64,000 nucleotides of DNA from Nocardia jejuensis NBRC 103114. GTDB lineage: Bacteria > Actinomycetota > Actinomycetes > Mycobacteriales > Mycobacteriaceae. The notes beneath the pieces were generated by a model. It was not told the DNA's origin, searched no databases, and worked only from the letters and a program-made list of their open reading frames with translations. The stretch covers positions 124,001-188,000 of the forward strand of contig NZ_BDBU01000018.1 of the NCBI RefSeq assembly GCF_001613145.1, written 5' to 3'. Within the stretch, counting starts at the first letter, position 1. Every line of letters starts with the position of its first letter. Shown piece after piece: positions 35,773 through 44,161 of this stretch. Position numbers and translations under genes: made by a program.

Positions 35773-36598
35773 GGGTGGACCTCCTGTCGGCGGAGAGAGC
35801 GGCCTGTTCCAGGCCCTGGGCGCGTGCCACCTCGTCGTGCAGCAGCGTCCAGATGTGGTGTCGCAGTTCGCGGAAGCGCTCACTCGAGCGCACGTCCGGA
35901 TCGCCCTCGCGATCGAGGTCGATATCGACCACGGCCTTGACCCGGCCCGGTCGTGAGGTCAGCACCGCGACGCGCTGTCCCAGGTACACGGCCTCGTCGA
36001 TGCCGTGGGTGATGAACAGGATGGTCTTGCCGGTCGCCTTCCAGATGCGCAGCAGTTCGTCCTGCAGCGATTCACGAGTCTGGGCGTCCAGGGCCGCGAA
36101 CGGCTCGTCCATCAGCAGTACTTCGGGATCGAAGGCGAGGCTGCGCGCGATGGCGACCCGCTGCTTCATTCCGCCGGACAGTTCGTGCGGATAGCGATCG
36201 CCGAATCCGCTCAGCCCGACGAGATCGAGGTATTCGTCCGCGATCCGGCGTCGTTCGCGGCGGCGAATTCCCTTGGCTTCCAAGCCGAATTCGATATTCG
36301 TGCGCGCGGTGCGCCACGGCAACAGCGCGTACTGCTGAAAGACCACGCCGCGATCGAGTCCGGGTCCGGCCACCGGGGAGCCGTCCAGGAGAATCTGCCC
36401 GGAGGTGGGCTTGTCCAGACCGCCGAGCAGATCCAGCAGAGTGGATTTGCCGGAACCGCTGGGGCCGACCAGGACCAGGAATTCCCCGGCCCGCACATCC
36501 ACGGTGATGTCGTCGAGTGCCGTGAACGCTTCGCGCTCACCGCGTACCCGGAATTCCTTGCGTACGCCGCTGAGGGCGAGTTTCACCGGTGCGCTCAT
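35765..36598 (-). CDS. ssuB: Sulfonate-type ABC importer ATPase
   Basis: The 277-residue ATPase shows Walker A GPSGSGKST, the Q-loop VFQQYALLPW, the ABC signature LSGGMKQRVAIAR, Walker B LLMDEPFAALD and the switch His in FITHGIDEA. The spacing and HGIDEA motif are those of the nitrate/sulfonate/taurine subfamily. Start ATG 36598 overlaps the stop of the binding-protein gene as ATGA. It powers the permease encoded next. Confidence 0.92.
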   Translation of the reverse strand: MSAPVKLALSGVRKEFRVRGEREAFTALDDITVDVRAGEFLVLVGPSGSGKSTLLDLLGGLDKPTSGQILLDGSPVAGPGLDRGVVFQQYALLPWRTARTNIEFGLEAKGIRRRERRRIADEYLDLVGLSGFGDRYPHELSGGMKQRVAIARSLAFDPEVLLMDEPFAALDAQTRESLQDELLRIWKATGKTILFITHGIDEAVYLGQRVAVLTSRPGRVKAVVDIDLDREGDPDVRSSERFRELRHHIWTLLHDEVARAQGLEQAALSADRRSTHV

Positions 36599-37674
36599 TT
36601 CGCGACCGCCTCTCCGCTCGGCCCGCTGGTCGCGGGGTAGGTGCCGTTCGAGTACGGGTTGTCCTTGTTGGTGAACAGGTCGGTGGCCTTCAACTTGCCC
36701 TCGGGCAGATCGCCGTTGCGCACCAGCCAGTCGATCCAGATCTGCAATTCGCGCTCGGCGACCACGCCGCCCGGCACCGGAATTCCCGAACTCTTGTAGT
36801 ACTGCAGGAGATTGGTGTTCTCGTTGCGTCCGCGCTTGTTGATGATCTCGGCGAACTTGGCCACCACCTCGTCGCGCGGGGTCACCTGCAGCCAGCGGGT
36901 GGCGCGAGCGGTGCCCTTCACGAAGTCGGCGACCGCGTCGGAATGCTGCTTGATGTAGTCGTTGCGGAAAACGTATGTGCCGTAGTCGAATTGACCGAAA
37001 AGATCCTTGTCGGTGTACAGCGTGTGCAGTCCGCCGCGCTGTATCGCGGTGTCGCGGAAGACCGAGCCGAGAGCCGCCACGTCGATCTGCCCGTTGCGCA
37101 GCGCCTCCTCGGTATTGGCCGGCGGCAGCACGACCAACTGGACCTGCTTGATCTCCGCTTCGCTCAGACCCTGCTGATGCAGCCATTCCCGGGTGATGAA
37201 CTCGTGGTGCGCGCCGAGCGTGTTCACCCCGACCTTCTTGCCGATCAGATCCCGCGCGGATTTGATCGCGGAATCGTCGCGAACGAAATAGCCGGTGTAA
37301 TTGAGTTCGTCCGCGCCGTACGAACTCAGCACCGAAGTGACCTGTGCGCCACCGGCGATCAGTTTCACCACCGCGCCGTTGAACGCGCTGCCGAATTCGA
37401 TCTGCTTGGTCGCGGCGGCCTGCACGTTCGCCGGGCCGCTGGTGGTGTCACCCTCCCAGTGCAGCTGGATCTTGTCGAAGTAGCCGAGTTCGGCGGCGAG
37501 TTCGTACGGCGTGACCAGGCCGGTCTGGCCCTGGTAGCGCACGACGGTCTTCCCGTCGGAGGTGGTGCCGGCATCGGTCTTGCTGCAGCCGCTGACGACC
37601 ACGAGTGCGGTGGAGAGGGCGAGCGCGGTGGCGATCGCACGCCGCCATCGGCGCGGTCGGGTGGAATTGAACAT
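36595..37674 (-). CDS. ssuA: Sulfonate-type ABC substrate-binding lipoprotein
   Basis: The 359-residue protein has a lipoprotein signal ending LVVVSGC and then an SsuA/TauA/THI5-like domain: VVRYQGQTGLVTPYELAAELGYFDK, AATKQIEFGSAFNGAVVKL, IGKKVGVNTLGAHHEF. The Cys becomes the lipid anchor, so it sits on the outer face of the cell membrane and delivers substrate to the permease. ATG 37674 is the Met before the basic signal region. It is the first structural gene of the operon, 150 bp behind a leader-peptide ORF. Confidence 0.9.
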   Translation of the reverse strand: MFNSTRPRRWRRAIATALALSTALVVVSGCSKTDAGTTSDGKTVVRYQGQTGLVTPYELAAELGYFDKIQLHWEGDTTSGPANVQAAATKQIEFGSAFNGAVVKLIAGGAQVTSVLSSYGADELNYTGYFVRDDSAIKSARDLIGKKVGVNTLGAHHEFITREWLHQQGLSEAEIKQVQLVVLPPANTEEALRNGQIDVAALGSVFRDTAIQRGGLHTLYTDKDLFGQFDYGTYVFRNDYIKQHSDAVADFVKGTARATRWLQVTPRDEVVAKFAEIINKRGRNENTNLLQYYKSSGIPVPGGVVAERELQIWIDWLVRNGDLPEGKLKATDLFTNKDNPYSNGTYPATSGPSGEAVAK

Positions 37675-37802
37675 GCCTAGTCCTTCGATGAATATGTCCG
37701 TCGCACTGCGGGATACGAGAATCCGGGCAGTGGAAGGGAATCGTGATGCGAGCACGGGTCGACTACAGGCGAGCCGACGAAGCTCCCTGCCGCGGGGCGT
37801 GA

Positions 37803-37818
37803 CACCGCGTGTGCGGTG
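37803..37818 (-). promoter_or_regulatory. Hairpin directly after the leader peptide
   Basis: CACCGC-N4-GCGGTG forms a perfect 6-bp stem. On the transcript it begins six bases after the stop codon of the 25-codon leader ORF and 128 nt before the binding-protein gene, a position suited to translation-coupled attenuation. Confidence 0.5.
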
Positions 37819-37824
37819 GCGAGA

Positions 37825-37902
37825 TCAGGCTCGACAGATGCCGGGCGGGACGCGCATCAGGTCGAGCGCGCGCCGTCGCGTGAGGACGGTGAAGGGGCTC
37901 AT
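37825..37902 (-). CDS. Putative leader peptide of the sulfonate operon, 25 aa
   Basis: The 25-codon ORF starts ATG 37902 behind AAAGG at seven bases and contains LTRRRALDLMRVPPGICRA at its end. The pattern RRRAxDLxRVxxxxCR matches small leader peptides that I recall upstream of sulfur-assimilation genes in Streptomyces and other actinobacteria. The penultimate Cys codon would be the sensor: ribosome stalling there under cysteine shortage could change folding of the mRNA before the binding-protein gene. That mechanism is inferred; the ORF, its ribosome-binding site and its place upstream of an organosulfur importer are seen directly. Confidence 0.72.
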   Translation of the reverse strand: MSPFTVLTRRRALDLMRVPPGICRA

Positions 37903-38023
37903 GGGAAGACCTTTGCGGGACGTGCCGAAACGGCGGTGATCTGGTTCTTTGTCCATCGTGCTGGGATCAGGGGCTGCGGGCAACCGCCATTTCACGATGT
38001 GGAAATCAGCGTGATTGCAACTC

Positions 38024-38800
38024 TCAGACAGCGGAATCCATTGGCCCGGAGGCAGTTTGGAATAGGGGTGCGATACGCCCGGCGGCGGTGCGCATGGCCG
38101 GGAGAATGCGCCGGACCAATTCGTCGTCGAGTCGAGCCGAGCGAGCCTGTACGGCCAGCGCGCCGCGCACCTGACGATTGGGTCCGACGATGGGGACCGC
38201 GACCGAACGGATCGGATCATCGGTCGGGATCAGCTCGCTGGCGAAGCCGCTGCGGCGCACCCGATCGAGGTGGCTGTGCAGGCCGCCGGGACGCACCGGC
38301 CGGGGATCGCGCTGGTCGGCGTGTTCCTCGACGATGGTCGAGGTGGGGGAGAAGGCCAGCAGGGCATGTCCCACGGCGCTGGCGCGCAGTGGCTGCCGGG
38401 CCCGGGGCACCTGATTCGGGCAGAACCACTCCGGGGGCCGGGCCTGGAAGACGGTGAGGGCGTCGCGCTGTTCGACCACGCCCACGCTGACCGTGATCCG
38501 GATCCCGGCGGCCAGCGCGTACAGATGGGGCGCGGCCGAATCGAGGCCGAGCCGGGTGAGCGCGGGCCGGGCCAGCGAGGCGAGCCCGTGCCCGATGCGG
38601 TAGCGGTCGTTCGAGGAGTCCTGCTCGAGCAGTCTGCCGCGCACGAGGGCCTGGGCCAGCCGGTGCGTGGTGCTGACGGGCAGACCGGCCATGTGCGCGA
38701 GCTCGCTGAGCGAGAGCTCCGGATCGTCACCGTCGAAGCAGTTGAGTACCTCGATCGCGCGATCGACGGCGCGTGCACCGGAACGCGGTTCGTCTGTCAT
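38024..38800 (-). CDS. IclR-family regulator
   Basis: The 258-residue protein has an N-terminal winged helix (about residues 10-75, LSLSELAHMAGLPVSTTHRLAQAL) and a C-terminal IclR ligand domain with RQPLRASAVGHALLAF and SVAVPIVGPNRQVRGALAV. AGGAGG stands four bases before ATG 38800. It is on the same strand and about 120 bp upstream of the leader peptide, so it is a candidate regulator of the organosulfur operon. The ligand is unknown. Confidence 0.87.
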   Translation of the reverse strand: MTDEPRSGARAVDRAIEVLNCFDGDDPELSLSELAHMAGLPVSTTHRLAQALVRGRLLEQDSSNDRYRIGHGLASLARPALTRLGLDSAAPHLYALAAGIRITVSVGVVEQRDALTVFQARPPEWFCPNQVPRARQPLRASAVGHALLAFSPTSTIVEEHADQRDPRPVRPGGLHSHLDRVRRSGFASELIPTDDPIRSVAVPIVGPNRQVRGALAVQARSARLDDELVRRILPAMRTAAGRIAPLFQTASGPMDSAV

Positions 38801-39648
<848 letters not shown>

Positions 39649-39688
39649 GGCTGAACACCTCCACGAGGCGCAGCACCACGAACACGTA

Positions 39689-39730
39689 ACGATGGCCCTG
39701 TCCCGCAATGACGCGGGACAGGGCCATCGT
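39689..39730. terminator. Terminator with 18-bp perfect stem after the rpf gene
   Basis: Arms 39689-39706 and 39713-39730 are exact reverse complements around AATGAC. It lies between the convergent rpf and XRE genes and should act in both directions. Confidence 0.85.
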
Positions 39731-39799
39731 CGTGCGCGGGGACGCCCGGTGCTGGCGGTCGAGGACAGTCCGCATCTGCCTGGCGTGGTCACCAGCTTG

Positions 39800-41008
39800 T
39801 CAGATGGTGCCCTTCACGCCGCACCAGGCGGCGAAGCCGCGGACGCTTTCGCTGGAGCGGGCGTCTTCGCGGGCCAGGACACGGACGGTCTCGTGGACCA
39901 TCGGGTGGTAGCGCGTCAGGGATGGCGCGATGGCCTTCGCGGTCTGGAGGGAGTCGAGGACGCGGGCTCGGTTGCCATGCAGGAGCCATGCTCTGGCCAG
40001 GTCGATGTGGTGGTGGCCCGAGCGTGAGCGGGGAGTCCCGGGTGGGATGACGAAGGAATCGGCGCGGCTGAGCGCTTCGGTGCCGTTCATCATCTCCACG
40101 GCCAGCGCCACGGACCAGATGCCGACGTTCGTCGGGCCGAAGACCAGCACCGGATCGCGATCGTGGCCGACGCGCGCTGCGGTCTCGGCCGCTGCGGCGA
40201 GGTGTGTATCGGCCGAATCGCGGTCGCCGGAGCGCGCCGCCGCCAGGCCGGATTGCAGGTGCAGGCCGCCCCAGGCGATGAGATCGTGCTCGGCTCCCAC
40301 TCCGAGCCGGACTTCGAGTTCGGTCCGGCAGCGTTCGAGGAAGGCCAGCGCGGACTTCCAGTCACCGCCGCTGGACAGCAGGGTCGCACGATGGAACTGT
40401 CCCGCTGCGATCCAGAGTGGATCGCCGGATTCGTCTGCGGCCCAAGCCATCCGGTCCACGGCCAGCGCGGCCAGATCGAGATAGCCGAGTTTGTGCGCCA
40501 GACTTCGTGCGTTGTAGTACATCTCGCACAGCAGCGAACTCGCGAGTTCGCGTTCACGGCCGGTGGCGCGGTGGACGAGGGCGCGGGTCTCGGTCAGCAG
40601 CGGCGGGACCGTGGCTGCGAGCTTCGGGGCAGAGGCGTCACGGCGGAAACGCCGGATCTCGAGGACTCGCCCGGTGACTTCCGCGATGGAGCGAACTTTC
40701 AGGTCCGGGGCATCGAGATCGTAGGCGGCCAGCTCGTTTCGAATGAGTGCGATAGCCGCGTGGACCTCACGGTCCACACTCGTCGTCTGCGGAAACGGTT
40801 GCCCCAGTAGCTCGGTCACCCCGACCCGCAACGCCTTCGCGCACGCGGCGACGAACGCGGGAGATGCCGCCCGTCTGCCCTGCTCGACAGCCCGCACCAG
40901 CGACGGGGATTGGTTGGCTTCCATGGCGAGACGAGCTTGCGTCCACCCGATCAGCTTGCGCGCCTGGGCGACTCTCGTGCCGACGCCGGCGGGTTCTCCA
41001 GCCACCAT
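39800..41008 (-). CDS. XRE-type regulator with TPR-like C-terminal domain
   Basis: The 402-residue protein has an N-terminal XRE helix-turn-helix (about residues 8-65, RVAQARKLIGWTQARLAMEANQ then VRAVEQGRRA) and a long all-helical region of TPR-like repeats (for example ALAVDRMAWAADESGDPLWIAAGQFHRATLL). This resembles peptide- or protein-sensing regulators of the Rgg/PlcR style, widespread in actinomycetes with unknown signals. ATG 41008 follows GGGGAC; a TACAAT box about 48 bases upstream gives a short leader. It diverges from three packed small genes, its likely targets. Confidence 0.82.
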   Translation of the reverse strand: MVAGEPAGVGTRVAQARKLIGWTQARLAMEANQSPSLVRAVEQGRRAASPAFVAACAKALRVGVTELLGQPFPQTTSVDREVHAAIALIRNELAAYDLDAPDLKVRSIAEVTGRVLEIRRFRRDASAPKLAATVPPLLTETRALVHRATGRERELASSLLCEMYYNARSLAHKLGYLDLAALAVDRMAWAADESGDPLWIAAGQFHRATLLSSGGDWKSALAFLERCRTELEVRLGVGAEHDLIAWGGLHLQSGLAAARSGDRDSADTHLAAAAETAARVGHDRDPVLVFGPTNVGIWSVALAVEMMNGTEALSRADSFVIPPGTPRSRSGHHHIDLARAWLLHGNRARVLDSLQTAKAIAPSLTRYHPMVHETVRVLAREDARSSESVRGFAAWCGVKGTI

Positions 41009-41177
41009 GTCCCCATTCCACTTCGTCTCGCGTATCGGGGCTGCCACAAATTGTAGTAGTTCACGTGCGCGCCGGACGTCACTCTGACCTCTACGTTCAG
41101 CGCTCAGGCGGGCTTCGGCTCACCTCGTTCGAGGCACTGGCCGTTCGAATGGCAGCGGAAAACCGGGAGGTTGCGAG

Positions 41178-41345
41178 ATGGAAGTCCTCTTTTTCGTACT
41201 GGTGCTGGGCATCGTGCCGCTAGCTGCGAGGGAATTGGGCAGAACCGGTGTGGCGCGACATCGCCGCGGCATGTCGGTGGCCGACATACGGCATCGGCCG
41301 GCAGGCGAAACGTGTCGGGTGGCGGCGCCGATGAGCGGGTGGTGA
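41178..41345 (+). CDS. Small membrane-anchored protein, 55 aa
   Basis: This short ORF starts ATG 41178 behind a strong site, GGGAGG, at seven bases, and opens with a hydrophobic segment MEVLFFVLVLGIVPLAARE (one membrane helix or signal anchor) followed by a basic, polar tail with one Cys. I know no family. It ends two bases before the ATG of the next gene, so translation is probably coupled. It is the first gene of the set divergent from the XRE/TPR regulator. Confidence 0.6.
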   Translation: MEVLFFVLVLGIVPLAARELGRTGVARHRRGMSVADIRHRPAGETCRVAAPMSGW

Positions 41346-41347
41346 CG

Positions 41348-41659
41348 ATGCTCGAGATTCCGACGGCTATCGGGTTTTTGCAGAGCGACATATCGGGAGT
41401 TCGGCAGCAGTGGGATGAGATCCAGATCCGCAGTCTCGCTAAGCGACTCGGATACGACTTGCGTAAGACGGTGGTGTTCAACGCAACTACGGACCGGCCG
41501 GTTCAAAGACTGCGGGTGCTGGTGGACAGACTCGGCGTGGATGCCGTGATCGTGCCGAGTGCAGCGCATTTCGACGGCGCGGAGGTGCCGACGGACCTGG
41601 TGGCGGTGGCCGATGTGGTCACCGTGGACCCGCAGGACACCTTCGCTCGCTGGGGCTGA
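41348..41659 (+). CDS. Tandem paralogue A, resolvase-like fold lacking the catalytic Ser (inferred), 103 aa
   Basis: The 103-residue protein begins MLEIPTAIGFLQSD and then IQIRSLAKRLGYDLRKTVVF, RPVQRLRVLVDRLGVDAVIVPSAAHF and DLVAVADVVTVDPQDTFARW. The order of elements resembles the N-terminal alpha/beta part of serine recombinases (helix, strand, helix ending in D.VIVP), but the catalytic Ser and Arg motif is missing. A role in DNA cleavage is therefore unlikely. I recall similar proteins next to XRE genes in Nocardia, without known function. It shares about 75 percent of aligned residues with the next gene. Confidence 0.7.
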   Translation: MLEIPTAIGFLQSDISGVRQQWDEIQIRSLAKRLGYDLRKTVVFNATTDRPVQRLRVLVDRLGVDAVIVPSAAHFDGAEVPTDLVAVADVVTVDPQDTFARWG

Positions 41660-41761
41660 TTTCCCGCCCCTGGCAAGACGGGTCGGCCTCGAGCCGATAA
41701 GCTGGCCCGCCTGGGCCACTCCGGTACCGACTCCGGACTTCGGCCTCAGGAGGTGGTGACG

Positions 41762-42115
41762 ATGCTCGAGCTTCCCGCAGCCTTGGGGTTCCTGCGTAGC
41801 GATGTGTCCGGCACACACCAGCAGTGGGACGAGATCCAGATCCGCAGCCTGGCCAAGCGTCTGGGCTACGACCTTCGAAAAACGGTGGTGTTCAACGCGA
41901 CTACGGACCGGCCGGTCCAACGCCTGTGCACGCTGCTCGTCGCACTCGGCGTGGATGCCCTGATCGTCCCGAGCGCAGCGCATTTCGAGGGCGAGGAGGT
42001 CCCGGCCGACCTGGTCACCGTCGCGAACATCTGCACGGTCAAACCGGAGAGCACCTTCCCGAGGCGGGGGGATCCGCCCGATCCCCCTCGCTCCGATGCC
42101 CAACAGCGTCTTTGA
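41762..42115 (+). CDS. Tandem paralogue B, same family as the upstream gene, 117 aa
   Basis: The 117-residue protein repeats the upstream one nearly block for block (WDEIQIRSLAKRLGYDLRKT and FNATTDRPVQRL are identical), then differs in the C-terminal 20 residues, which are Pro/Arg/Asp-rich. AGGAGG (41748-41753) stands eight bases before ATG 41762. The 102-bp gap after copy A has no terminator, so the two are likely co-transcribed. Changes are spread evenly along the gene, which points to an old local duplication. Function is unknown. Confidence 0.7.
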   Translation: MLELPAALGFLRSDVSGTHQQWDEIQIRSLAKRLGYDLRKTVVFNATTDRPVQRLCTLLVALGVDALIVPSAAHFEGEEVPADLVTVANICTVKPESTFPRRGDPPDPPRSDAQQRL

Positions 42116-42186
42116 TCGACCACCCGGACACCGCCGGGAATTTCCGAGGTCGAAGCCGAGACCAGTACGCGGCCACAGCCCCTATC

Positions 42187-42984
42187 TCACCGGTGTGCGT
42201 CGTAGATAGCCTGTGCCAGTTCGGATTTGATCAGCTGGAACTCCGGAGTCGCGGTGACGGCGAGGTCCCGGACGCCGTCGTCGGCGTCCCCGGGCAACTC
42301 GATCCGCCGATCCACGATGACCCGGCCGGGCCGCGCGCTCATCACCAGCACCCGGGTGGACAGGAACACCGCCTCCTCCACCGAATGCGTCACGAAGACG
42401 ACGGTCTTGCCGGCCTGCCGCCACAACCGTGACAGCTCGACCTGCAAACGCTCACGAGTGAGCTGATCCAGCGCCCCGAACGGCTCGTCCATGAGCACGA
42501 TGCGCGGATCGTTGACCAGCACCCGCGCGATCTGCGCACGCTGCTGCATACCGCCGGACAACTCGTACGGTCGCTGGTCCCCGACATCGCCGAGACCGAC
42601 GAGCCGCAGCAGCCGATCGGCCTCCGCGCGGCGCGTCTTGCGATCCACGCCACGGCATTTGGGGCCGAACTCGATATTGCCGCGCACCGTGAGCCACGGA
42701 TACAGGGTGGGGGCCTGGAACACCACACCGCGTTCGGGACTCGGCCCGTCGATCCGATCGGGCCCGACCAGCAGCGCGCCGGTGGTCGGGGTCAGAAAAC
42801 CGGCGAGCAATTGCAGCAGCGTGGTCTTGCCGCAGCCCGAGGGCCCGACGATGCTCACGAATTCGCCGGGCTCGATCACCAGATCGGTCGGAGAGAGTGC
42901 GACGGTGGGCCCGGCCGCGCTCTGGTAGGTCATCGAGACATCGCTCAGCACGACCCGATCGCGCAGGTCGAGTGCCGAACTCAC
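42187..42984 (-). CDS. Taurine/sulfonate-type ABC importer ATPase (second system)
   Basis: The 265-residue ATPase has Walker A GPSGCGKTT, the Q-loop VFQAPTLYPW, the signature LSGGMQQRAQIAR, Walker B LMDEPFGALD and the switch FVTHSVEEA, as in the nitrate/taurine/sulfonate subfamily. ATG 42984 overlaps the stop of the binding-protein gene (ATGA-type, four bases). It is the last gene of the second importer operon and converges on the tandem paralogues. Confidence 0.9.
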   Translation of the reverse strand: MSSALDLRDRVVLSDVSMTYQSAAGPTVALSPTDLVIEPGEFVSIVGPSGCGKTTLLQLLAGFLTPTTGALLVGPDRIDGPSPERGVVFQAPTLYPWLTVRGNIEFGPKCRGVDRKTRRAEADRLLRLVGLGDVGDQRPYELSGGMQQRAQIARVLVNDPRIVLMDEPFGALDQLTRERLQVELSRLWRQAGKTVVFVTHSVEEAVFLSTRVLVMSARPGRVIVDRRIELPGDADDGVRDLAVTATPEFQLIKSELAQAIYDAHR

Positions 42985-44039
42985 TTGGCGCTCACGGTGC
43001 TCGCCGCATCGGCGTAGACGGCTCCGGCGTACTTCTCCGGCGCCGCCAGACCCTGAATCTCACCCTGGCTGAGCAGGAATTGCGCCGAGCCCTGCAGATC
43101 GGTCCCGAGCTGCTTGCCCAGATACGGCTGCCCCGCCTGGGTGGCGGCGTCGAGGTAGACGTACCCTGCCAGCTGCTTGCGCACCTCCTCGACGGCGATC
43201 CCCAACTGCGCGGCGATCCGCGTGGCCGCACCCTGCGGATCGGCGCTGATCTGCTGGACCGCCCAGTTCTGCACGGCGGTCCACACCGCGAGGACCTTCG
43301 GATTGGCGGCCACGAATTCCGCGCGCGCACCCTCGAGATCGAAGGTCGGCTTGCCCGCCTTCGCGGTCTCGGCGGCGGTGGTCACCGTATGCCCGTTCTT
43401 CAGCAGCTCCGACAGCGTCGGATCCCAGACGAACGCGGCATCCACACCACTGTCGCGCCACGCGCCGAGGATGGCGTCGGGCTGCAGATTCACCAGTGTC
43501 ACATCACGTTCGATGCCGGCCGCGGTGAGCGCGGCGAGCAGGCTGTAGTGCGAGGTGCTGGCGAACGGCACCGCGATCTTCTTGCCCTTCAATCCCGCCA
43601 CCGAGGTGATCGCGGGGTCCTTCACCGCCAGCGATTCGGCCGAGCCGATGACGTCATGGATCCAGACCGTCTTGACATCGAGGTTCAGCGGAGCCGAAAT
43701 CGCCCGCGCCACAGCGGCACTGCCGAGCAGGCCGAGATCGATGGAATTGGCGCCGAACGCCTGGATCACCGTGGCGCCCGAGGCGAACTTGGACCAGGTG
43801 ATCGTGGCCTTGGGTAGGCAGGTCTGCAACAGCCCGCTGTCCTTCACGATCAGATCGCCGTTGGGAATGTCCTGATAGCCGAGCCGAACTGTGCCGGTGA
43901 AGGATTCGTCGACCGCGACCGGGCAGGCGATCTTCGCCTCGTCGCCGCGCGAGGAGTCGGTTCGGTTCGACTCCACGCAGCCGGTCAGCGTCACGGTGAG
44001 CGCGCCGGCCAGTGCCAGCGCCGCGAGGGTGCGGTTCAT
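42981..44039 (-). CDS. TauA-like ABC substrate-binding lipoprotein (second system)
   Basis: The 352-residue precursor has a lipoprotein signal ending LTVTLTGC and a TauA-like domain with VRLGYQDIPNGDLIVKDSGLL, ATVIQAFGANSIDLGLLGSAAVARA and FVWDPTLSELLKNG. It is anchored outside the membrane and captures a sulfonate such as taurine; the exact ligand is not readable. It lies between permease and ATPase genes, an order found in several actinobacterial tau-like operons. Confidence 0.88.
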   Translation of the reverse strand: MNRTLAALALAGALTVTLTGCVESNRTDSSRGDEAKIACPVAVDESFTGTVRLGYQDIPNGDLIVKDSGLLQTCLPKATITWSKFASGATVIQAFGANSIDLGLLGSAAVARAISAPLNLDVKTVWIHDVIGSAESLAVKDPAITSVAGLKGKKIAVPFASTSHYSLLAALTAAGIERDVTLVNLQPDAILGAWRDSGVDAAFVWDPTLSELLKNGHTVTTAAETAKAGKPTFDLEGARAEFVAANPKVLAVWTAVQNWAVQQISADPQGAATRIAAQLGIAVEEVRKQLAGYVYLDAATQAGQPYLGKQLGTDLQGSAQFLLSQGEIQGLAAPEKYAGAVYADAASTVSAK

Positions 44040-44161
44040 GTGGTGTGCGGCGCGGTGCGCGGGGTGCGCACGCGCCGTCCTCCGTTCTTCGTCGATTGGT
44101 GCGAATGGTGCGAATGGTGGAAATCCTGGCGCGGAATCCCGTGCGCTCGAACAGGAGAGCG

